A DNA stretch of 64,000 nt from Rhynchonema sp. JSB1_4 (Eukaryota > Nematoda > Chromadorea > Monhysterida > Xyalidae), in contig JASAMV010004351.1 of the NCBI GenBank assembly GCA_030248065.1, positions 1-64,000 of the forward strand. The letters are read 5' to 3'. The notes beneath the pieces were generated by a model. It was not told the origin of the DNA. It searched no databases and was given only the letters and a program-made list of their open reading frames with translations. Position numbers and translations under genes: made by a program. Of the stretch, positions 1 to 11,800 are shown one piece after another. Each line of letters starts with the position of its first letter. Position 1 is the first letter of the stretch.

Positions 1-2242
1 TTCTGGCTTCGCTCCATCCCATGAGCCTGGGCGCGGCGCTGGGAAGCCAATGTTTGCAAGAGCCCACAGTCGCCTTCACAGAAAACATACTGCTGTGTGC
101 CGATGGTGTTGGATTTCGCAAATAATGACGAAAAAACGGCCGTGTGAATGACTGGCAAACACGCGATTATAAATATTCAAACTGCCAAGTGTACCGAGGT
201 ACACACCACAAGTGGGCCCTGTCACATCATGGTATAACTGTGCTGCACGCATGTTCGGTATGCAGCCGTAAATGCCCAGGTCGCGTGATCACGTCTCATG
301 AATGAAACAATAAAGCATCATCGACACACACGTTAATTTCCGCCTGGCAGTTTTTTGAATTTTAAGCATTGCTTTACAGAGTTGATGATTTGACCAGTTG
401 AGTTGACGATTGTAACATAAGCCGGTGTGTATGTATGGCAATTTCAGAGGACATCAGAGGTCATCAAGTTAGATATTTTAACACAGTAAAAATTCGTTGA
501 TTCGCCTTGTCACATGATGAACGTCTAATCTCATCTTACATGATGCTTGAGAACCATGAACACCGGTACAAGGTCAGATTCAAACATATTCAACGGGCTG
601 GAAACTTTTTGATTGTCTCGTTCGCAATTCGAAACACAATTAAAACCTCGTTAGCTCCATGTAAATATATTTACGCCCGTTTGAACCTCGTGCTGACAAA
701 TATGCAGAAAGCCAGAGACAATGTGCATACTGAACAACAATTCTTGCTTTTTGTCTCCATGGACTTCACTCGTTTTTGAAAATGCAGTAATTTCTGGCTC
801 AGATGAAAAACTCAGTTGATAAGGGTAGCACTCGAGCACTCCTTCAGCGGCTATTCTATGGACCTGCTTACATCTTGTTTGACGGTTGGCGATAGTCAAT
901 TCCCATGAGAAACAGAGTTGCGGAAATAAAATCAAACGGTTTGCGTGCATAAACGCCCCGCACCAAAGGGGGCACTGCTCGTTTGTTTTTGGAAAGCGTT
1001 GACTGGCGGCTTGTTTGCCAACTTTACTACTGTTTATTCACGGCGTCATGCCAAGTGGATGAGGTTCACTTTGTCAGTTGTGCGTCGAGCCAGGTTGGTA
1101 AGGTATGATACTACCTACATATATGTATATGTACCTATAGTGGCCTCAAGATTTGTACAGCCCTGTTCGATGGAACGGAAATCTAAACATGGGGTCAGTC
1201 CTGCAGCGAATATTGCACCCGCGATTCATGTGAGCCTGGTCCCAAATAAATTAGGATGCCAACAGCAAGGGTATATGTGCTTGTCACAACATTTAGCAAG
1301 GGCATTCTTTTTGGATAGTGGTGGCGCCAAATTGGCGACAGTCGACAGCGTGACAAAAAGTCAAAAGCAAAAAAATGGAATAATGTTGCTGAAATACTAT
1401 GTATACAATGGACAACAAGCCGGCTAACGTCCAGATCCAATTCGAACATTTGCGGTGCGATCGCTTCGCCCACACGACGGAACACTCCGAGACTGGTCAA
1501 ACTGGTTCGAGCGCTGCCCAATCTGGAAACATTCGGGCGCCGTTTATCAAAAACTTTTCAAAGTTCTTTGAAAAAGTTTGTAAAAAACAAAATTGTAAAC
1601 TCAGTGCTGCTTGAAGTACACACGGGTTGTAGGTACTTATACATACATACATACCTGGAAAGACAGTGTGAACGGGTCGTGTGATCAGTTAGTAAACATT
1701 TGAGACAAAACGAATCAAGCGAACAAAGCGGTGTGCAGCTGACAGTCAACGCACAAGACTCGTGCGAGAACTACATAGTTCGTTGCTTTTCTAAGCCTAA
1801 GCAGCATAATATTCGCTGAACGTTGGGTGAACACAATGTAAAATCGTTCAATAAATATGCGACGGTGGTTATATGTGTCTAGTCTATTTTCATAAACCAA
1901 TATATATGCTCTCCAATGAAAATATTATTATTAGTTCGCAACAAAGTATATGTATGTGTCTTCCAATATATCAATATCATATCAAGCCACAAAGCACGCT
2001 TTATGTCACTAACAGATTGTTATCAGCAGTGAGTGTGTTGCGTCGTCTCCTCGCGTCAGGTGTGTAGTAGAGGCTGCTAGCTCTGCGACGTTGCAGGCCC
2101 GGCGTGATACTACGCCTTGGTGACAAATGCTGGGGACTGGGAGATGTTGGTCGACTGCCACGACGATCCGCAGACAACAACAGACCGGGCTGATCCAGCA
2201 AGGTTTTGCACTTCTCCATTGTCCTTCGATAGGATGGCTAAC
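1..2242. other. intergenic, no gene recognised
   Basis: No frame shows a recognisable protein family, and the short open frames here lack convincing splice context. Small microsatellite tracts are present: TA/TG-rich around 1110-1140 and a four-fold ACAT-type run near 1640-1655. I see nothing else that can be supported. Confidence 0.5.
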
Positions 2243-2244
2243 TA

Positions 2245-3087
2245 CAGTACCAGCTGCAATTCTAGGCGATCCTGAGCCTGCGCAGGCCTTGCCCAACCTG
2301 CAGGCTGAGCCTGCACAGTTAAGAAAAGAAACCAGCGGAGCCTGCAGGTTCGGCAAGTATACGCCGCTGGTTTTGGTGCTTTTGTGTACAAACAATATTT
2401 GTGTATTTTGTCTTCTCGTCTTGATTGTATTGTCAAAAAAGTTAATAATGACGAATCGAAAAAACCAGCAATTTCTGTACGTAAAGTGAAACAACATGTC
2501 CGTCAACTACAAATGTTCTATAATATCGTGAGCGCGGTGGTGGCAAAGTATCGCAGTTTGTGCGAGAAACAATCCAAGAAATGCACCACATGGGTTACAA
2601 CAACATGCAATTTGCCCAGCGACTTTGCTCCCTTCACATTGCAAATCAAGACGAGAAGACAAAATACACAAATGTTGTTGGTATTGGTCGCACAATGACA
2701 ATATAAGAATTCATCAAATCAATCCTGATTTTCACGTTCAGTCACTCTTAACCACTGTGCTATTTGTGATTCTCACAAAATATTTTCAGCTGAAAATAAT
2801 ACAGCAGATCAACCATGTTGCCGCAGGTCTAAAACATTCTCTTTACTACATGCTTTGCGTGCGATCACGCAACGCAACGTCATTGTCCCGTCATTTCCCC
2901 GCTTTACGATTCAGGAAAAAAATTTGGCCAATTCTTATAAAGTCATTGTGCGACCAATACACAAAAGCACCAAAACCAGCGGCGTACTTGTTGAGCCCGC
3001 AGGCTCGGCGGAGGCGGGTGCAGGCTCCGCTAATTTCTTTTCTTAACTGTGCAGGCTCAGGATCGCCTAGAATTGCAGCCGGTACTG
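2245..3087. mobile_element. TA-flanked inverted-repeat element (MITE-like)
   Basis: The ends are inverted copies: CAGTACCAGCTGCAATTCTA at the left and its near-perfect complement at the right, each next to TA. The similarity continues inward past a GCCTGCACAGTTAAGAAAAG block for well over 100 bp. A second inverted pair lies inside, around 2388-2425 against 2645-2685. No transposase frame is visible, so it would be non-autonomous. The interior (about 2680-2885) recurs alone at 49616-49819. TA duplication fits Tc1/mariner-type movement, but that is inference. Confidence 0.75.
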
Positions 3088-3478
3088 TATGTATGATGGT
3101 CAACTTAAGGTATGGTGCAATGCACACCACGGAAGCAGGAACTACAATATATAGAGTTTGATGTGGTGGGAGGGTATGGAAACAAGGATGTAACTGAATG
3201 GATAAAAAAACAACGGTTAACTATCGCAATGACATGATCCATAGCTTGTTTTTATTGATAATTTATCAACCTACGCAGTTTTGCAGACACTGAATGCTAA
3301 TGACGGGTTCATTATTGCTATGGTAAGAACGTCAAGTGAATGTTTTTCAGCAATTTCTGCCACAAATTAACAATCTAAAAATAGGTGTAAGGCTGTGCGG
3401 CTAATGATACGAAATTGTTTTTTGAAAAAAACAAATTGTGATCGTGTCGAACTTCAGGAGGCGTGTCAGCAATATCCG

Positions 3479-3562
3479 CATACCAGCTGCAATTTTAGGA
3501 TGTTTTGAGGCTTACGCCAGCAGGCTCCAGATGCGGTCCTGTACAATAATGTAGGTACTGTA
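3479..3562. repeat. short degenerate relative of the 2245-3087 element
   Basis: This stretch starts with ATACCAGCTGCAATTTTAGG and ends with GTAGGTACTGTAT, the same terminal signatures as the 2245-3087 element, but only about 84 bp apart and with a different middle. It looks like a deleted or very short derivative. Confidence 0.55.
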
Positions 3563-4494
3563 TATCACAATTTGTCAGCAACATCCTGATTTTGACACTT
3601 CGCAAACAGAACTGTGTCGTCTCGCATCTGACCTTTGTTTGGCACTGTCTTTGGAAAAGTTCATCGCGTGAAAATATACTTGCATTAAACAACCTGAAAA
3701 CATTGTCTTTTTTCCCAAATTGACATTGATGATCGACCGATGTTCCAAATGAGGTTTGTGCCTGGGCTGAAGATTGTTGTGGTGCGTGACCAAGGTGATT
3801 TGTGCGTCTGTTTGCTGTTTAGCTTGAGGCCATGAAGTATTGGGTGCATACATTCTACATTTTGCACATCTTCAACTGACCCGATTTGTGCGAACTTGAA
3901 ATTATTCGAACCGGTGCTGAAGAATTGTCACGCGCTTCAGTAAGTAGAGAAACACGAACGCAATCGACCGTGTGTCTCCTCATCCAAAAACTTTAAATAA
4001 ATACATGCTGGGCAACGATAGAATGAAAAAAATTAGTTGTTGTATAGTTTCGAGCTGTTCTCAATGAATTTAAAAAGCGATGGTCCGCATTTGAGTGCCC
4101 CAAATTCCCCGGTTTCCATTTATTTCACGCAGTTTTGGTGAATTTGAGGAACTTTGGCTGAATTGAGCTCATGAACTCACGTCAATGACTAAAGTTCAAC
4201 AGGTTCACATGTTTTGCTCACTATGTTCGCGTGCGAGTTGCTTTCAAGCTCAAGCGCGATAAACCACCCGGTCTCTGTCGGCTGGTGTAAAACACGAATC
4301 GAAATATGTGTACTTTGAAATTTGAAACCTATGCCGGGCATCAAACATTCGAAAACACGCATGTTGATGCACGATGTGCAATGCAATGTCGAGCATACGG
4401 CATGCCATTATCGGCAGAAAACAGATTTGCGGAAACTGAAATTTTCATAATATCTGGTGGTTTTTCAAATTGCAACCTCCGCTCTTCATTTCAG

Positions 4495-6165
4495 CGCGCG
4501 ACCGTTTACCTGCTCGAAGAACGCTCCCGATTGGACAACATCAAGGACGAACTGTGTCAACAGATCGAGACATTCCGACAGTCGGTAAGCCGCGTGTTCC
4601 TGAACTACACATGTGTATGCCATCGACATCCTGTCTTCCGCTCTGCCTTCTGTCTTGGTTCCTTTCCCATCAATCCTGTCCGTTTTATGTTCCGGTGCGT
4701 GTGCGGCCTGCTTGATTTGACCCGGTTCGCTGAAATGAGATCACGCGCGTCACACAACCGCGTGCTTCAGCGGTTTTTTTTGCACCGTGTTTTTTCGACA
4801 GCATTAACTCATCCTTGGCGTGTCGGATGGCTCTTAGCCGGATTACATTCGTTCCTCTGAAGTGCTGGCTTCGAAGAAGCTGGTGTGTGGAACACCTGAT
4901 CAAATTTTGGAGCAACTACATTTGTGTACCTACATTTTGTCAGAATATCGAAGTTGTCTCCAAAACAAATAAACCTTGTGAACACCTTAGTGGGCGACTT
5001 AAATTTTGTTGCATTTCATGCACAAAGAGACATCATGATTTTGGATTGCACCAATCTGTTCGAGTTTCAGTTTCCTTTAGTCTAACCACCGTTCTGACAA
5101 AAGTGCCTTCATGGTGCAAAGTTGGCCACATTTCGACTTTGTGTGCGTGCGCGTTTTGTGCTCCGAATGTCCCGGGAGAATGCACGGTTCACGGCTGTCT
5201 TCACTGATTTATTGTGGCTACAAGCGCGCGTGCCGCGGCAATACAATCGGATATAGCCCTGTTCCGGTGCAACAATTCTTGCGGTTGGGTCGCATCCTCC
5301 AGACTGAATGTACCGCAGACCAATACAAGCATGCACGCAGTGTAACCGAGCCCCTAAATCGTGTTTCTTTCCGTCTGCTTTATACATATTTTCGGCGCTT
5401 TTCGCCCACCAACAACGAACGAGGCCCAGCCTGCCCACGACTTCAAAGCCGAAATGTCATTGTGCATGAGTCTCTGTGCGCCTCACTCTTGTTTAACACT
5501 CGCGGTATCTTTATACGGACGTCCGGCTTAAGCTGAAGCGACTTGCAGCATCACAGCAGAGTAGTCACGTTACTCTCTTTGACCCTGCCCAATACTACGA
5601 CTCACTCACCAGACTTTTCAACTTTTCGAAACTTTTCACTCATGTCTCGGCTCGTTTGCTATGAGCTGTCTGTCAAGCTGCGTGTCCCTGACATCAACCA
5701 GTCTTGTCGGTTTCGGATACATGTTTCCCGCTCACTCAAGAGTGAGCATATACTCAATTGTGTTTAGTAATTTGGAATTGAAAAGATGTGAACCGTCAGA
5801 CACTACCTTAGATCTGGCGTCTAACTTTTCACAGTTAACTTTTTATTTGTGAATCTTCGGTGATCCCGTTAAGAATTGCACATTTGACCAGTATTGAATC
5901 TATTATAAAACAACTTTTATGCTGCAAATCAGATCGCAAAATTCGCTTCACGAAACCAGACCCACAGCTCATCATGTTTGCAGAGCGCCAAATAATATTT
6001 CGAACTTATTTATTCCAGCGCCACTCATCCAAATCACCCACGGTCGTCGACAGGGGCAAGCAGCCAATCAGCGACGAGATGAGGGACTACAATCACGTGA
6101 TGGCCTTTGCATCGCCCAGCCACAATCGCAAACAACGCAGTGGCACAAACACGCAACAGAATCAG
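4495..6165 (+). CDS. two isolated exons, coiled-coil-like then Ser/Asn-rich
   Basis: Exon 4495-4584 (30 codons, phase 0 both ends) follows a TTCATTTCAG acceptor and precedes GTAAGC. It encodes a charged helical segment, RATVYLLEERSRLDNIKDEL and onward. Exon 6019-6165 (49 codons, phase 0 both ends) follows a TTATTCCAG acceptor and precedes GTGCGT. It is hydrophilic, rich in Ser, Asn, Lys and Arg. I recognise no family. Both phases are compatible with splicing onto the RASGEF1-type gene downstream, for example onto the exon at 9435, so these may be alternative 5' coding exons of that gene. They could equally belong to a separate gene whose other exons I cannot see. The flanks (1-4494, 4585-6018, 6166-8888) hold nothing else convincing. 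Confidence 0.4.
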
Positions 6166-7446
6166 GTGCGTTTGATGCATTTGATTGTTGATCTATTGCA
6201 CTGTTGAGCACATCTGGTGAAACATCAGCCACTTCTTGGCGCTGATCAACCCAAGCAGTCACGGTGCCTTATGCTCACATCGAGGGGCTTACACCGTCCA
6301 ACTTTGGGCGCAAGGCCATTGAAGACAACGTGTCGAACTCCTTGTTTCTTTCGGTGCGCATGTTTTGTCTGCGCCCTGTAAGTGGCGTCGCACTTCAACT
6401 TTGCACGCACGACTACTGTACCTGAGTGTTTCCAAGTATGCTGGTAGGCGGCTCTCAAGCACAAGCAGTCTGTTTACCACATTAGCCCTAAGACACAATG
6501 ACATGTGCCAGTGCTAATCGTAAGTAAGTAACAACAACGGCCGACTAAGGTGTACCCGTGCCCATTGCACAAATACTATGTAAGGTACAGTACATACGCA
6601 GTTGAAACACACGCATAGACAAAATCAAATTTGCCTTCTGTTTGGGGCCATAAACTGTGTGTATGCAATACTGTCCATTGAGGCAAGGGTATGAAAACAG
6701 AGTAACCACTAAAGGTCCGACAATCTCACTGATTCCGCTATATGTAGGGGCCGAATAGGCCCCGAACCCGGACAGGATCGGCTGTTTTTCCGGACCCGAT
6801 TTGTGTTGTACGGAGTTTGTGCGCTTGCGGGCCGCTCCCTCCCACCCACTGGGTACCACTTATGCACCGACAGTCAGTCACTATGCACACACAATACAGT
6901 GCTTACATTGAAATTATAGGAAACTGGTGGCGGCGAACTGTGAAAGGTTACCGCCTTGCTTTGGTTTGGTTTGACGGTGTGTGATTGAAAAGCGTCGATT
7001 GCGCGCACCTTCATACATGTCTACAGTATGTGCTGCAATTGATCCATCGTACTGGTCTGCCAACGTTTTTATCAGATCCAAGAGTTTAGTCGGATCGCAT
7101 GAGCACGATTTGGAGGCTCTGCCCACTTGTTCTTGTACTCGTACCACGGTTTTTCTTCAAAATCTCTGTGATCTTGAATTATTGAAATCGATGCGCCGCA
7201 ACTTTTCTTAGCGATGCGTACAATAGCCGGCTCCATTCTGTTGGTGTCGGGAAAATATTTGACCTTGACAGTCCTTTTTGTATAAATGCGTTTCATTTTA
7301 ATGTGTACACTCGGCTGCCTGGTGTGCCTCATGTAAATTTTACCCTTTCAACCAGAAACTAGTATACTCACCGTGGTCTTTTCATGCTTGTTTTCCATCT
7401 CTGCTACCGATCACTGCAAATTGCACACAGGTGCATTGACGTTGTG

Positions 7447-7505
7447 GGCTGAATCGAATGATCGAACTTCGGACTAACCACTAAGCCACAATTGTGAAAA
7501 CAAAT
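7447..7505 (-). repeat. tRNA-derived SINE head fragment
   Basis: Read on the minus strand, this stretch carries a pol III A-box-like string, GTGGCTTAGTGGTTAGTCC. About 12 nt later comes a B-box-like string, GTTCGATCATTCGATTC. The two are closer together than in a functional tRNA and no cloverleaf closes, so this is better read as a decayed tRNA-derived short element than a tRNA gene. A B-box-like string also occurs around 7885-7900 on the same strand. Confidence 0.35.
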
Positions 7506-8888
7506 CCAGTATTTGAAACCTCAGTTTGAAATCTTGATGTTTTGTCATGTTCTTATGATTTTGAATTTTTATATTTTCGTGCATTTGCCACAAGGCACGA
7601 TAATGTCCGCAGTTCGGCCGCTAGGTGGAAAACATTTCAAAAAATCATGTTCCTGTTTTTGCATTGCACATGGAAGTATAACATGAACGTGGTACATACC
7701 AAAGTTATCGACGTGTTCTATACACACAGGTGTACAATGCATTCGGTATTCAGCTGCCAATTATTGGGTGTACGAAAGTTGTCAAATCAAGTATGCTATA
7801 CGTTTAAAGCTGACTGCAGATCGGTACCCACAAATCAAATCAATGTTCTATCTCCATATTGCGCAGTTGTAGCCTGCTGTGAGTGGAATCGAACTTTCGT
7901 ACTGCATCATCTGTATGAAATGTTGTGCGCCAAAAACTTTTGATCGAAAAAATGCTGCTCGCCCGAGATTATCAGACACTTGCACTCTGCGGTGTGAACA
8001 TTACGGACGCCTTGCGTCTTAACCATAATCTCGTACAGTTTCATCTTTCTCACTAATAGGGTTAGTTCCGCGCACATTCAGCCGTTAGAATTTCCAAATC
8101 GGAACTTGTACAATGCAAGTGTTCTGCTTATTTTTGTTTCACTCGTAAACTTTGTGAATTTAATCTGGTTTTTTCTCCCCATCATCAAGCGTAACGAGGT
8201 CCAGTTTTTCAGTGGGCCTATCTCAGTTTCTTCAAAAAAGCGCGCTGCCAAAAAAATGGTAATCAGCCAGGGGGACGGGCGGTGTCCATAAACACAGCCA
8301 TCAAATGTGAATGTTCCAACAAGAGACATCGGTGCTGACTGAATGCTGATCAGCTTTTTCCGTCACAGAAAGCAGCAGCCAACGACTGACGTGCACTCAT
8401 CCCATTCTGTTTTGTAATCGAAACGCAAGCAAAAAACGTTGCGTCATTGCGTGCGCTGGCATGGAGGCCAATTTCCGTTATTCTTCGTCGACTTGAAAAG
8501 CTCGGCGCCGCCCGTTCTCACAGCCCACTTTTTCGGCTTTGTTCTATTCCTGCCAAATATGGCGGTCAGTTTTTGCAATGCATTTTGCGCGCAGCAGTCT
8601 CCGTTTCAGAAATTAGCCATCGCCTGGGCGGATGTGCGCTTTGGCCGAAATCCTGATTTGACATCGTTCTATGTTTGTGCAAACACACAGACAACTTGCA
8701 CTTAGGGCGCGTTATGTAAATACGCTTAACCTAATAGTCCACAAATAACTATAAATAACGCGAGCGCATAACACTTTGCGCACATAATATCCTGGTCCAA
8801 ATTTATCAGCAGAGTTTCAATAAGCGAGCCCCTGCAATTTTTAGGAAAATTTAACAACAGAAATACGAGAACTTCATCTCTGCCCAAA

Positions 8889-11800
8889 ATGTCCGAAAAT
8901 AACCTGACAACACCGACAACGGTGTACCATCCGACCAACCGGCGATGTTTCACGAATCGTTTATATTCGTTGGAGCACGCGAGCACATCCGATCTGCCAA
9001 GTGGTTCCTATCCGGACGGATTCATAAGAAATAATGAGCCTCCGTCCAGTTGTATTGACTTGAAGAGCTCACCGAAACGACAGATTTTCCGCGTTTACCG
9101 CACGGTTGGACGCATGACACTTTTCGTTTCATGAATAATGTACTGACTTGTTTTGAACAATAACAGCTGCTCGGTGCATGATAGTTTTCCATCTGGGTGT
9201 AAAAACTCTGTCCGACGCGCTTATCATGCAGCCCTAATCTTGAATATTTCATGCCATTTTGAACAGTTGCGCGGGTCACATGTTTGTCTGATAGAACGCG
9301 TCGTTAACAATAGTTGTTCATGTGTGTGCGTAATTCACATTTGGGTAGGTTGACCGAAAATTTGAGGTTTTTACTTTTTGACTCGTGGAGTAGTTTGCTG
9401 CAGCATTGCTGAAACATCATCCAGTGCGTTGCAGGTGTCGCACAGTCAACCAAGTCTGTCGTCTAGTGCTGCCGGCAACCGTCGATCGTCCGAGCCACAA
9501 TACGCATCTGATGGCACACAACTGCCACCTATATCCGAGGTCGGTTGTACACTTTGTGTATTCTTTTTATGGTCGCGTGATCGGGCAGACCCGTCATTTT
9601 CTGTCACGGCAAAGAATAGTCACCAGCCAGTCTCAACTTAGATTGGGGAACGAAAATCTTTCGAAAATATTCACTAATCGCACGTAGCGTCACTTGGTAT
9701 AGTGTATGTGCACTGTCGAACCTGGTGATTCCCGTAGCATGTAACATCTGCCAATCAGTTAATACGTACGTGAGCTACATATGCTTCACGATTACCTTGT
9801 GGAGCTGGTATCATCATTATACAATTTGTTTTGCACAAACCGCATTTCGGTTGTCGAACATGCGCATTGCGCCACACAGCTGTTTCTTTTTCACTGGCAC
9901 TTGCACCCCTGGGTCGCATCATTATATTTCGCTTCATACTTTGGCTAGCTGCCTGAGCTCTTTGCAAACCGAAATTTATCACATTTCGGGAGATATTTCC
10001 ATGCATTTTTTCTGACAACTTGTGTTGCGAGCCGCCAGCAGCAGATGCTGAAAATTTGATTTGAATATTCTTATGGCTGATTTTGACCACAGCCGGTCGC
10101 CAAGCAATCAGAGAGACTGCGCTCCGACCGCAAACATGTGCTGGCGTCCATTTGAGTTTTGAAGTCTGATTTTTTTTGTAACCCGGCGACTGTTTTTTGT
10201 ATCGTGTTTGCAATCGGTCATGTTTTTAGATACTGAACAGTGAGTCCCATTTTTTCTTTCGGAGTAAACAATTCTTTGAGGTCCCTTTCATACAGCCGCA
10301 CATGATGGGAAGCACGCACGCATAGAAGTTTCTGCAGCCGCTGGGCAGGAGAATGGACCCAATTTTGGCAATAAAGTATCGTCGCGAGATCGGAAGCGCG
10401 CATACAAGAAGTTATTTTCTTGTCGTTTTTCGCGTTTTTTTTTCTTGCAGGGTCGCGCGCCCCTCTGCTTTTAAAGGGCTCGGGACACAACCGAAGGAAT
10501 GGCAACAGAGCGCAGTGTTATACATCGTTGGAAAGCACTGTGACAGCATATGTCACGCACAAATGTTAAGCTCCTTAGAGATTCGCTATCTCCTGGTAGA
10601 GCGACTTTTCGTTCCAGAAAAAAGTGAATTTTTTCACAACTTGAAACGACCGGTGCAGAAACCCCAAATTAATTGAAAGTCAAGTAACACGTGGATAGGA
10701 TTACAACAGCTTCTGAATAACCTATCATGAGAACTTCAGCCGCTCAAAGCATTGCTTCACTTGGTGAGGGTGCGAAATGTTCCAAAAATCGGCCACATTT
10801 TTCGAAAACAGAAGTTTGTCCCTAAATTATGAGGCCGCGCTTTGCGTTGCAGAAGTGAAAATGCAATAGAAAAATAGAGCGTTGTCGAAAGTACCAGAAA
10901 ATAAGGTTTTTAAATTTGCAAACACTTAGATAGCGGCGTGACAGGCCGAAAGATACCTAAAGATTGCCCCTAAACAGCATAGTTGCATTCATTGACGGAA
11001 ATGTGATGTAAATAAGCCACGTATTGCATTGCATTGGAAACGAGAAAGTCAGACAAACGCACAGTCCAACAAGCTAGACAAGTTTCAAGACTTCAAACCC
11101 CATGGTCCGGCTGCTGCAGCCATGCCAGCCTGAATAAGATATTTGGCTATAAGTCGTTACTGCTAAAGATTATTGTACATTTGATAGCATCAAACGATGT
11201 AGCTTCAACGTAGCTATCGAACGATATATAACATGCCCATACTACTTCTTACTATGGACAAGAAACGATCAAAATTCCGAAATCGCACACGGTGACGTGA
11301 CCGTTATTGTTATATATCACCGGGGCCTTGTTATATATCATTCGAAAGCTACTCCCAAGATACATTGTTTGGTGCTATCACATTTATAATAGCTGTTAAC
11401 AATAAGCATTTACAGCTGAATATCATATTCAGCTTAGTATGGCTGCCCCGTGAGATCTGTAGACCTTGGGGTCTTCGGACCTTGATAGGTTGTTAAGCCA
11501 GACGTTTCTCTCAGTTTTTTGTTTCGAATCCGATACAATCTGTGGCTTTTATGTGTCACAATTCTGGCGATGAATGTAACCACCTAATTTAGCGGCAATT
11601 TAATGGATTTTTAGGCCTGTCACGGAGCTAGCCATGAGTTAAAAAATTTAAAAACCTTATTTTCTGGTACTTTCGACGATGCTCTATTTCCCCATTGCAT
11701 TCTTATTTCCGCAGCGCTAAGCGTGGCCTCAAAATTTAGGGACAAACCTGTGTTCTCGAAAAATAAGGCCGATTTTTGGAACGTTTCGCACCCTCACCGT

